Part shown: piece after piece, positions 12,976 to 20,811 of the stretch
Layout of the letters: each line of letters opens with the position of its first letter
Position numbering within the stretch: the stretch's first letter is position 1
Assembly: GCA_964530525.1 (NCBI GenBank)
Contig: CAZHBH010000038.1
Location: 1-20,811, forward strand
DNA length: 20,811 bases
Origin: CAYNQN01 sp964530525
Lineage (GTDB): Bacteria; Actinomycetota; Acidimicrobiia; Acidimicrobiales; Acidimicrobilacustridaceae
Reading direction: 5' to 3'
The notes under the pieces: model-generated
Told to the model about the DNA's origin: nothing
The model's input: only the letters and a program-made list of their open reading frames with translations
Databases searched by the model: none
Translations under genes and position numbers: made by a program

Positions 12976-15159
12976 ATGAGCTGCCACGACATGTCGAGCC
13001 CCGCCGGCCACGCGGAGCACTCGCACGACCACCACGACCACCACGGTGGACATGATCACCACGGTGGGCACGAGGGCCATGCCGGCCACGACCCGGAGAT
13101 CTTCAAGCGGAAGTTCTGGCTGACGCTGGTGCTCACCGTGCCCCTGGTGATCACCAGCCACATGATCATGGACTGGTTCGGCTACAGCATCGAGTTCCCC
13201 GGCATGAGCTGGGTGGGTCCGGTGCTCGGCACCTTCGTGTTCTTCTGGGGCGGCTGGCCGTTCCTGGCAGGCGGAGCGCAGGAGGTTCGCCAGCGCCAGC
13301 CGGGGATGATGCTGCTGATCTCCATGGCGATCACGGTGGCCTACATCGCCTCGCTTGCGTCCAGCATCGGCTGGCTCGACCTGGAGTTCTGGTGGGAGCT
13401 GGGCGCCCTGATCACCATCATGCTGCTGGGCCACTGGCAGGAGATGAAGGCCATAGGCCAGGCGCAAGGCGCTCTGGCCGCCCTGGCCGAGCTGCTCCCC
13501 GACGAGGCCGAGCGCATCGGTGCCGACGGCGAGGTCGAGAAGGTGGCGCTGGCGGCCCTGTCGGTGGGAGATGTGGTGCTGGTGCGCCCTGGTGGTCGGG
13601 TGCCGGCCGACGGCGTCGTGGTCGAGGGTTCCGCCGACGTCGACGAGTCGATGCTCACCGGTGAGTCGCGACCGGTGCTCAAGGAGCCCGGGGCCAAGGC
13701 GGTGGCCGGAACGGTGGCCACCGACGCGTCGCTGCGCATAAGGCTGGAGGCGGTCGGGTCCGACACCGCCCTCGCAGGCATCCAGCGCCTCGTTGCCCAG
13801 GCGCAGGCCAGCAGGGGCCGAGCTCAGGCCCTCGCGGACCGGGCGGCGGCAGCGCTGTTCTACGTCGCCACCGCAGCCGGCGTGATCACCTTCCTCGCCT
13901 GGCTCGCCGCCGGCGACCTCGACAGCGCCATCACCAACACCGTGACCGTGCTGGTCATCGCCTGCCCGCACGCCCTGGGCCTGGCCATCCCCCTGGTGAT
14001 CGCCATCTCCACCGCGGTCGCAGCCCGCTCGGGGATACTCGTGAAGGATCGGCTGGCACTGGAGAGGATGCGATCGGTAGAGGCCGTCCTGTTCGACAAG
14101 ACCGGCACTCTCACCAAGGGAGCCCACGTCGTCACCGGCGTGGTGGCCTCCGGGCAGGGTGCGGCCAGCGGCGAGGGCAAGGGCTCGCTGGCTGGCGTGG
14201 CCCACGTGCTCACGATGGCGGCGGCCGTGGAGTCCGACAGCGAGCACCCCCTGGCCAGGGCGATCGTGCAGGCGGCCCGAGAGCACGAGGGCGTGGGGGC
14301 GATACCCGCCGCGACGAACTTCCGGGCCCACGCCGGGCGGGGTGTGGAGGCCAACGTCGAGGGCCGGAACTGGGCGGTGGGCGGTCCAGGCCTGCTGCGG
14401 GAGAGCGGCTTGGAGGTGCCCTCCGAGTCGAGCGCCCAGGTGGCCGAGTGGAAGGCCAGGGGGGCATCGGTCCTCTACCTCCTGCGCGCCGATGGGACCT
14501 CTGACGTTCCCGCCCACGCCGACGCTGCCGGCCACCAGGGAGGCACGACCACAACCGGCACCCGCATGGCCGTGGTGGTCGGAGCCATCGCCCTCGAGGA
14601 CCAGGTGAGACCCGAGGCGCAGGCAGCGATCGACGACCTTCGATCGCTCGGCGTCAAGAGGATCGCGATGATCACCGGCGACGCCCGAGAGGTGGCCGAC
14701 GCCGTCGGTGCCGAGCTGGGGGTGGACGACGTCTTCGCAGAGGTGCTGCCCAAGGACAAGGACGCCGCCGTGGCAGACCTCCAGACCCAGGGGCTACGAG
14801 CCGCGATGGTGGGCGACGGCGTGAACGACGCCCCCGCGCTCGCTCGTGCCGACGTGGGGATCGCCATCGGGGCGGGCACCGATGTCGCCATCGAGTCGGC
14901 CGGCGTGGTCCTCGCCGGCAGCGACCCCCGAGGGGTCGCCGGTGTCGTGAGGCTCTCGCGGGCCAGCTACCGCAAGATGGTCCAGAACCTGGCCTGGGCG
15001 GTCGGCTACAACCTCCTGGCCATACCGCTGGCGGCCGGGGCGCTGGCCTGGGCGGGGTTCGTCCTTCCCCCTGCCGTGGGAGCCATCCTGATGAGCGCCT
15101 CCACGGTGATCGTGGCTCTCAACGCCCAGCTGCTGCGCCGAGTCCGCCTCCAGCCGTAG
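12976..15159 (+). CDS. copB: CopB-type (CPH, P1B-3) copper/silver-exporting P-type ATPase
   Basis: The protein has 727 residues. The N-terminus (1-40) is very His-rich and replaces the usual CxxC metal-binding domain. In order come the actuator motif TGES (228-231), metal-site CPH (330-332), phosphorylation site DKTGT (374-378), nucleotide-site HP (424-425), hinge GDGVND (613-618), then NLAWAVGYN and MSAST (706-710) of the last membrane segments. CPH with MSxST marks the CopB/P1B-3 group, associated with Cu and Ag export. The N-domain has an extra Gly/Thr/His stretch (about 506-529). ATG 12976 is chosen because GAGGAGG ends five bases before it; an in-frame ATG at 12928 lies upstream of the promoter and operator. 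CsoR regulation is expected. The protein pumps metal out of the cytoplasm. Confidence 0.94.
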   Translation: MSCHDMSSPAGHAEHSHDHHDHHGGHDHHGGHEGHAGHDPEIFKRKFWLTLVLTVPLVITSHMIMDWFGYSIEFPGMSWVGPVLGTFVFFWGGWPFLAGGAQEVRQRQPGMMLLISMAITVAYIASLASSIGWLDLEFWWELGALITIMLLGHWQEMKAIGQAQGALAALAELLPDEAERIGADGEVEKVALAALSVGDVVLVRPGGRVPADGVVVEGSADVDESMLTGESRPVLKEPGAKAVAGTVATDASLRIRLEAVGSDTALAGIQRLVAQAQASRGRAQALADRAAAALFYVATAAGVITFLAWLAAGDLDSAITNTVTVLVIACPHALGLAIPLVIAISTAVAARSGILVKDRLALERMRSVEAVLFDKTGTLTKGAHVVTGVVASGQGAASGEGKGSLAGVAHVLTMAAAVESDSEHPLARAIVQAAREHEGVGAIPAATNFRAHAGRGVEANVEGRNWAVGGPGLLRESGLEVPSESSAQVAEWKARGASVLYLLRADGTSDVPAHADAAGHQGGTTTTGTRMAVVVGAIALEDQVRPEAQAAIDDLRSLGVKRIAMITGDAREVADAVGAELGVDDVFAEVLPKDKDAAVADLQTQGLRAAMVGDGVNDAPALARADVGIAIGAGTDVAIESAGVVLAGSDPRGVAGVVRLSRASYRKMVQNLAWAVGYNLLAIPLAAGALAWAGFVLPPAVGAILMSASTVIVALNAQLLRRVRLQP

Positions 15160-15162
15160 TCT
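15157..15162 (+). promoter_or_regulatory. -10 box TAGTCT overlapping the ATPase stop codon
   Basis: TAGTCT contains the TAG stop of the ATPase gene and ends six bases before GTG 15169. It fits TANNNT. The downstream gene has no ribosome binding site, so leaderless expression separate from the copper operon is possible. Confidence 0.45.
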
Positions 15163-15168
15163 CACCCG

Positions 15169-16188
15169 GTGAAGACCGACCCACAGGGCCCCGGCTCCGA
15201 CCACGGCGAAGCGACGCCGGGCGACCCGAGCCCCCACCCCACCGGCGCGGTCGCGGCGGGTGGACCCACGACGCCGAAGAGGTTCGCCTCCACCATCCGC
15301 GCAGGGGGGCAGAGCCTCGCCGGGCGTTCCCAGGACGTACGGCGGAAGGTGGAGGAGGCCAGGCCCCGATCTGCCGTCATCGACGCCGCCATGCGGGCGG
15401 TGGAGCACGACAGCCTCACGGGAGGGCCGGTGCTCGCCGGCTCGATCGCCTTCCGGCTGTTCCTGGTGCTCATCCCGTACGTCTTCGTGATCGTGATGGT
15501 CCTCGGCTTCAGCGTGAACGACGAGGCCTCTGCGCGCGACCTGGCGAGTGAGGTGGGCATCGCCGGCCTGGTGGCGGTGGCGGTGCAGGGCACCGCAGAG
15601 CTGTCGCTGTGGCAGCGGCTTACCGCTGTGGTCGTGGGTTCGTTCGCCCTGCTCTGGGCGACGAGGACCGCCATCAAGGTGCTGCGAGTGGCGCACTCGC
15701 TCATCTGGGGCGAGCGGCCCTCGAAGGGCCCTCTGGTGAAGCCGGTCGCCTTCTCGCTGGGCGTCCTGAGCCTGTTCGCACTGGGTGCGCTGCTGATCCG
15801 CAAGATCGAGGACGTCAACCTCCTCCTCGGCGTTGCGGCGATGCTGGCTTCCATCGTGCTCCCGGCGGGGATGTGGTTGCTCGCCTCGATGCACCTGCCC
15901 CACGCGGATGCCCCGTGGTGGGCGCTGCTACCCGGAGCGGTGATCTTCGGGGTGGGGGTGGAGGTGCTCCACTTCGTGACCGTGTACTGGATCGCCAGGG
16001 AGCTCGAGTCGAAGTCGGACCTCTACGGGGCGATCGGGTCGGCCCTTGCCTTGCTCCTCTGGGCCTACCTGCTGGGCCGGATAATCACCTTCGGGACGGT
16101 CGTGAACGCAACGCTGTGGCGCCGGCACCAGGCCGTCACGGGAACCACCTCGCCGACCCCTCGGGCCGGCGAGGTGGAAGCGCCCTAG
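15169..16188 (+). CDS. YihY/BrkB family inner-membrane protein
   Basis: The protein has 339 residues. The first 75 are hydrophilic and Pro/Gly/Arg-rich. The YihY/BrkB domain then follows with about six membrane segments, opening with SLTGGPVLAGSIAFRLFLVLIPY (the family's 'lAasiaf..llsl.P' region). Later come ALLWATRTAIKVLRVAHSLIWG, and near the end SDLYGAIGSALALLLWAYLLGRIITFGTVVNA, matching the conserved last two helices. The family was once annotated as ribonuclease BN, which is wrong for these proteins. The real function is unsettled. GTG 15169 is nine bases after the ATPase stop. Its TAG stop shares the palindrome CTAG with the stop of the convergent ABC permease. Confidence 0.88.
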   Translation: MKTDPQGPGSDHGEATPGDPSPHPTGAVAAGGPTTPKRFASTIRAGGQSLAGRSQDVRRKVEEARPRSAVIDAAMRAVEHDSLTGGPVLAGSIAFRLFLVLIPYVFVIVMVLGFSVNDEASARDLASEVGIAGLVAVAVQGTAELSLWQRLTAVVVGSFALLWATRTAIKVLRVAHSLIWGERPSKGPLVKPVAFSLGVLSLFALGALLIRKIEDVNLLLGVAAMLASIVLPAGMWLLASMHLPHADAPWWALLPGAVIFGVGVEVLHFVTVYWIARELESKSDLYGAIGSALALLLWAYLLGRIITFGTVVNATLWRRHQAVTGTTSPTPRAGEVEAP

Positions 16189-17005
16189 CGAAGGGAGACC
16201 CGCGAGAACTTCCGTGCCGAGAGGAAGGCGAACACCAAGGTGATCCCGACCGCCCAGGCGACGGAGATCCACAGGTCGGCGCCCGGGTCACGCCCGTTGT
16301 ACATGGCCCTGGTGGCGTCGGTGACCGTCGTGAAGGGGTTGGCGTTCGCTATCGGCTGAAGCCAGCCCGGCATGTTCGACGGGTCGACGAAGGCCGACGA
16401 CACGAAGGTGAGCGGGAACATCCAGATGAAGCCGGCCGAGTTCGCCGCCTCCACCGACTTCACCGACAAGCCGATGAGGGCTTGGATCCAGCTGAAGGCG
16501 TAGCTGAAGCCGAACAGCAAGACGGTGGCCCCCACCGCCGCCACGAAGCTCCCCTCGATGCGGAAGCCCACCGCGTACGCGACGGCGAACATGATCACGA
16601 AGGTGAAGATGTTCCGGACGAAGTCGGACACGGTGCGGCCCACCAGCACCGCCGACTGGTACATCGGCAGCGAGCGGAGGCGGTCGACGAGGCCCTTGGA
16701 CAGGTCCTCCGCCAGGCCCACGCCCGTGAAGGCCGAGTTGAACAGCACGGTCTGGGCGAAGATGCCCGGCATGAGGAACTGCGTGTAGTCGGAGTATCCC
16801 GGAACCTCGATGGAGCCGCCGAACACGTAGACGAACAGCAGCACGAACATGATCGGCTGGATGGCCGCGAAGATGAGCAGCTCGGGGTTGCGGGGCACCG
16901 CCTTGAGGTGGCGGGAGGCCTCGGTCCAGCTGTCACGGACGAACCAGGAAGGCCCCAGCGGCACCTCGCCCGGGGTGGGCAGTAGGTCTGTGGTGGCTAC
17001 CGACA

Positions 17006-17006
<1 letters not shown>
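16185..17006 (-). CDS. DrrB-type ABC-2 exporter permease
   Basis: The protein has 273 residues and six membrane segments in an ABC-2 permease fold. Recognisable stretches are RNPELLIFAAIQPIMFVLLFVYVFGG in the first helix, YTQFLMPGIFAQTVLF, the amphipathic EDLSKGLVDRLRSLPM typical of DrrB proteins, and FVDPSNMPGWLQPIANANPFT before the last helix. It pairs with the ATPase encoded just upstream. The stop and start share one base (TGATG at 17008-17004), so the two are translated together. DrrAB-type pumps export antibiotics or lipids; the cargo here is unknown. The gene ends on the CTAG shared with the YihY-family gene, leaving no space for a terminator between them. Confidence 0.92.
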
Positions 17007-18064
<1,058 letters not shown>

Positions 18065-18071
18065 GCCGCGA

Positions 18072-18099
18072 ATCTTACGGACCAGCTACGACACTTCAA
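18072..18099 (-). promoter_or_regulatory. Promoter TTGAAG-N16-TAAGAT driving the ABC exporter
   Basis: On the minus strand TTGAAG (18099-18094) and TAAGAT (18077-18072) are separated by 16 bases, and the ATG follows the -10 box by seven. This is the best-formed promoter in the window and predicts a transcript that starts at or within a base of the start codon. Confidence 0.7.
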
Positions 18100-18217
18100 C
18101 ATGGTTTTCGGCACTAGCCTTCGCTGCCGATCGGAATCCTCAGGTGCTAGCGGCGCACTGCCAGGCCGTACGTGGGTCCCGAGCGTCCAGCCCGATCCGA
18201 TACCAACAGGAGGACAA

Positions 18218-18772
18218 GTGGCCGACCTCATCGCCATCAAGTTCGACAGCACCTACGGCGCCCAGAGCGCCCTGGCGGCGGTGCGAGCCCTGGAGGAGCT
18301 GCACTACGCCTGGGTGGACGACGTGGCCGTCATCGAGCGGCACAGCTCGGGTCGCGTCTCCACCCACACACCTCACGGCTCGGTGGCCGGCGGTGCGCTC
18401 TTCGGGGCCATCATCGGCATGCTGCTCTTCTTCTGGTTCCCGCCGGCCTGGTTCCTCGGGGGCTGGATAGGCGGAGCCGGCATCGGCGCGCTGGTGGGCA
18501 AGGCCATGAAGGACTCAGGCCTCGACGAGAACATGGTCGAGGACGTGAAGGGCCAGCTGACCAACGACACCTCGATGCTGCTGCTCATCGGTGCCACCGG
18601 CGACGCCGACCAGATGGCCCACGCCTTCGAGCCCTACAAGCCCGTGAGCGTCACCCGCCACGCCGTGTCCGAAGACACGGTCGAAGGCCTCAAGGCCGCC
18701 TTCGAAGAGGCCCAGGCGGACGGCGGCACCCTTCCCCTTCCCCCTCCCCCGCCACCTCCCGCCCAGAGCTGA
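18218..18772 (+). CDS. DUF1269 family membrane protein
   Basis: The protein has 184 residues. An N-terminal alpha/beta part (LIAIKFDSTYGAQSALAAVRAL, then VDDVAVIERHSSGRVSTH) precedes a Gly-rich membrane hairpin, GGALFGAIIGMLLFFWFPPA and GGWIGGAGIGALVGKAM (about 58-97). A second cytoplasmic part follows (ENMVEDVKGQLTNDTSMLLLIGATGDA). This matches DUF1269, whose function is unknown. It ends in a run of seven prolines before AQS. GTG 18218 is chosen because AGGAGG lies four bases upstream and the family motif starts at once. It is divergent from the ABC exporter gene, with a 153-base gap. On this strand a TAGCCT box (18115-18120) may be its -10. Confidence 0.85.
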   Translation: MADLIAIKFDSTYGAQSALAAVRALEELHYAWVDDVAVIERHSSGRVSTHTPHGSVAGGALFGAIIGMLLFFWFPPAWFLGGWIGGAGIGALVGKAMKDSGLDENMVEDVKGQLTNDTSMLLLIGATGDADQMAHAFEPYKPVSVTRHAVSEDTVEGLKAAFEEAQADGGTLPLPPPPPPPAQS

Positions 18773-18853
18773 CCTCGATCCCCGCGACCGCCTGCACGCC
18801 GCGCTCCGCCGATGACGGCCTCGATGGCATGACGAGGGCGAGAGCCGGGTCGC

Positions 18854-19422
18854 CTAGGCGTCGGGCGGAAGCGGGAGCCCTCGGTGGGAGTAGGGGTTCC
18901 TGAGCAGTCGGTAGGCGAAGCTCGCCGCCACCGAGAGCCCCACCAACAGAGCCGGGAGCACGAGGAAGGACACGATCCCCGCTCCGAAGTTGGCGCCTCC
19001 CACGCCGGCCGTCATGATCCGGTGGCTCCAGGCCAACGTCATCCCGGCGACCACGGGTGCCGCGATGATCCACCACCAGGCACGCCTGAACGTGCGTCGA
19101 GTGGCCAGCAGGACGAGGATGCCGACGGCGAAGGCGGCGAGGCCGACCAGACCGACGGTGCGCTCGGTCTCCAGGGAGATGTCGAACGGCTGCCAGACGA
19201 AGTCGGCGGGAAGCTGAGCGTTCCTGGCTTCGATCTCGGCGGGGAAGCTCTCGAGGCGAGGGATGGGCGGTCGATGGGTGAGCAACCGCGGGCCATCGTG
19301 GACTGGTCGCCGACCAGCCACCACCACGCGAGGGTCCCGCCTACGGTCATCATCGCTGCGGCGAGCACCTGGACGACCCTGAGCAGGACGCGAGATGGGT
19401 TCCCTGGTGTGATTGAGGTCAC
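18854..19422 (-). pseudogene. Small four-helix membrane protein gene, apparently frameshifted
   Basis: From GTG 19422 the frame reads VTSITPGNPSRVLLRVVQVL then a membrane helix ending WWWLVGDQSTMA, after which it turns into Arg/Ser/Pro-rich text. The neighbouring minus frame becomes sensible at the same place (LLTHRPPIPRLESFPAEIEA, then three membrane helices) and runs to TAG at 18854. The total of 569 bases is one short of a whole number of codons. Adding one C to the CCC run (plus-strand GGG, 19290-19292) would join them into about 189 residues with four membrane segments. This is either a real frameshift, a sequencing error or a programmed event. I do not recognise the family. TACCCT lies six bases before the GTG, suggesting a leaderless start. 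Confidence 0.6.
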
Positions 19423-19428
19423 ATCGCC

Positions 19429-19438
19429 AGGGTAGGTC
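19429..19438. promoter_or_regulatory. Back-to-back -10 boxes in the 23-base divergent gap
   Basis: Minus strand: TACCCT (19434-19429) ends six bases before GTG 19422, with CTGACG 16 bases upstream as a possible -35. Plus strand: TAGGTC (19433-19438) ends seven bases before ATG 19446, a weaker match because the last base is C. The two boxes share bases 19433-19434, so the two promoters would compete for polymerase. Confidence 0.4.
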
Positions 19439-19445
19439 GTGGCCG

Positions 19446-20714
19446 ATGCTCGTCAGGAACGCCACGTCCCGCCAGCTCGTCAGCCGGGTGGCAGTCGCTG
19501 GCATCGTTGCGATCGTGGCCGTGGCCTGCGGGTCGTCGAGCGAAGCCGGGCCGCCCACGCTGGCCTGGTACACCTACGACGAGCCGGGCGGGTCGTTCGC
19601 CGAGTCGGCGCAGCGGTGCAGCGAGGCATCCGGCGGCCGCTACGACATCGAGATGGTCGTGCTCCCCAACGACGCAGACCAGCAGCGCGAGCAGCTGGTG
19701 CGCCGGCTGGCGGCGGGCGACTCCTCGATCGACCTCATGTCGATGGACGTGATCTGGACGGCGGAGTTCGCCCAAGCGGGCTGGATCCTGCCCTGGGAGG
19801 TCACGGACGCACGCCAGGCCACCGAAGGGCGCTTGCAGGGCTCGATCGACAGCGCCACCTACCAGGACCAGCTGTGGGTGGCCCCGTTCACCGGCAACGC
19901 CCAGCTCCTCTGGTACCGCACCGACAGGGCGCCCGAGGCACCGGGCACCTGGGACGAGATGATCGCCGAGGCCGAGCAGATCGGCCCCGGCGGGGCCATA
20001 GAGACGATGGGCGCCCGCTACGAGGGCCTCACGGTGCTGTTCAACTCGCTGCTGGAGTCGGCGGGCGGGTCGATCCTGAACGACGACGGCACCGAGGTGT
20101 CGCTCGATCCAGAGCCGACCAGAAGGGCGCTGGAGGTGATGGCGAAGCTCGGGAGCTCGCCGGCGTCGAACCCGAGCCTCTCGACGGCCCGTGAGGACGA
20201 CGCCCGGCTCGGCTTCGAGTCGGGCGGCGCGACCTTCGAGATCAACTGGCCCTTCATCTACGCGAGCGTGCAGGAGAACGACCCCGAGCTGGCATCGAAG
20301 GTGACCTGGGCCAGGTGGCCGTCTGTGGAGCCCGGCACTCCGAGCCACGTGACCTACGGGGGTTTCAACCTGGGCGTGGCGGCGTTCACCGACCACCCCG
20401 AGGAGAGCTTCGAGGCAGCCCTTTGCATCGCCGATGCCGACGGCAGTCGCGCAGCTGCCATCAAGGGCGGGCTGGCGCCGACCATCGCCGCCCTCTACGA
20501 CGACCCCGAGCTGCGGGCCGAGTACCCCTTCGCCGACACCCTGCGGGAGAGCCTGGCTGACGCATCGCAGCGTCCCCAGTCGCCCGTGTACGCCGACATC
20601 TCGCTGGCCATCCAACGGGCCCTGCACCCCATGGCCGGCATCGACCCCGACGGCGACATCGACGCCCTGAGGGACGCCATCCAGCAGGCCCTCGACTCCA
20701 GGGGACTGCTGTGA
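19446..20714 (+). CDS. lpqY: Trehalose-type ABC importer substrate-binding lipoprotein (LpqY-like)
   Basis: The protein has 422 residues. A signal peptide ends in the lipobox AVAC, with the lipidated Cys at C28, so it should sit on the outer face of the membrane. The mature part is a family-1 extracellular sugar-binding protein. Several stretches resemble mycobacterial LpqY as I remember it: SAQRCSEASGGRYDIEMV, SIDLMSMDVIWTAEFAQAGW, NAQLLWYRTD, FEINWPFIYASV, VTYGGFNLGVA, and the ending in SRGLL. LpqY captures trehalose for SugABC import. Related sugars cannot be excluded. ATG 19446 is chosen because the frame upstream (to TTG 19413) would place polar residues before the signal peptide. A permease start follows 28 bases after the stop, consistent with an lpqY-sugABC operon. 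Confidence 0.88.
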   Translation: MLVRNATSRQLVSRVAVAGIVAIVAVACGSSSEAGPPTLAWYTYDEPGGSFAESAQRCSEASGGRYDIEMVVLPNDADQQREQLVRRLAAGDSSIDLMSMDVIWTAEFAQAGWILPWEVTDARQATEGRLQGSIDSATYQDQLWVAPFTGNAQLLWYRTDRAPEAPGTWDEMIAEAEQIGPGGAIETMGARYEGLTVLFNSLLESAGGSILNDDGTEVSLDPEPTRRALEVMAKLGSSPASNPSLSTAREDDARLGFESGGATFEINWPFIYASVQENDPELASKVTWARWPSVEPGTPSHVTYGGFNLGVAAFTDHPEESFEAALCIADADGSRAAAIKGGLAPTIAALYDDPELRAEYPFADTLRESLADASQRPQSPVYADISLAIQRALHPMAGIDPDGDIDALRDAIQQALDSRGLL

Positions 20715-20742
20715 CGCCCCCGACGGCCGACGAGGAGGCGCT

Positions 20743-20811
20743 GTGACAGCCACGCTCGAGCGGCCCACCCCCCAAGTACCACCCCCCCCCGAGGTGCGGG
20801 GCCGTCGCGCG
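20743..20811 (+). CDS. ABC sugar permease, N-terminal 23 codons only (SugA-like by position)
   Basis: GTG 20743 follows GAGGAGG by four bases and opens a frame to the window edge. It starts MTATLERPTPQV, then prolines and EVRGRRA. This is the polar, Pro/Arg-rich cytoplasmic tail seen ahead of the first helix in MalF/SugA-type permeases. The identity rests mainly on its place right after the lpqY-like gene. The codons include a run of nine C (20782-20790). Confidence 0.6.
   Translation, partial: MTATLERPTPQVPPPPEVRGRRA

Noticed and set aside
12763..14535. A 590-codon minus-strand open frame opposite the copper ATPase
   Set aside because: It is the mirror of the ATPase coding sequence and of low-complexity composition, with no recognisable motif. 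It also overlaps csoR in another frame.
20711..20745. GTG overlapping the lpqY-like stop (GTGA) as the permease start
   Set aside because: That frame meets a stop after 11 codons. The GTG at 20743 has a good GAGGAGG site and stays open.
19419..20768. A 449-codon minus-strand open frame opposite the lpqY-like gene
   Set aside because: It is the antisense shadow of a gene with clear lipoprotein and sugar-binding features. The text is His/Arg/Val-rich without domains.

Overview
The window is high-GC DNA with GTG/ATG starts, strong G/C third positions and short intergenic gaps. Several genes show a TANNNT box six or seven bases before the start codon and no clear ribosome binding site, as in leaderless actinobacterial transcripts. 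Together with an LpqY-type trehalose lipoprotein, a DUF4436 protein, a DrrAB-like exporter and a CsoR/CPH-ATPase pair, this points to an actinomycete. A member of the Acidimicrobiia or a relative is my guess, at low confidence. No rRNA, tRNA, CRISPR array, insertion sequence or prophage gene was seen, and no gene-free stretch exceeds about 210 bases.

Layout. Positions 1-9105 form a leftward block of five genes. From right to left these are a DUF4436 membrane protein, two overlapping PD-(D/E)XK/Fe-S-type genes that look like diverged paralogues, a LysR-type regulator with an unusual Gly/Asp/Pro-rich insertion, and a very large secreted Ig-like repeat protein that runs off the left edge (1655 residues visible, no stop). 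The large gene has clearly weaker third-position GC than the rest.

Positions 9152-12636 run rightward: an Old Yellow Enzyme-family flavoprotein with a C-terminal cysteine cluster, a chain of three small ORFs linked by 4-base stop/start overlaps (a 26-residue basic peptide, a 133-residue exported protein and a 53-residue protein), and a DHA2 drug-type MFS exporter.

Positions 12641-15159 are a copper module: csoR and a CopB-type (CPH) P-type ATPase diverge from one intergenic region carrying a perfect TACCCC-type palindrome. A YihY/BrkB membrane protein follows. Convergent to it is a DrrA/DrrB-type ABC exporter (16185-18064, leftward).

Positions 18218-20811 hold a DUF1269 membrane protein, a small leftward membrane-protein gene that appears frameshifted, and rightward the start of a trehalose-type ABC importer (lpqY, then the first 23 codons of a permease).

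The most interesting unexplained items are the nuclease-like pair at 6261-8128, in which one partner has lost the catalytic lysine but kept the four-cysteine pattern, and the coupled small-ORF chain at 10400-11050. The leaderless promoter geometry that recurs at six genes is also notable.
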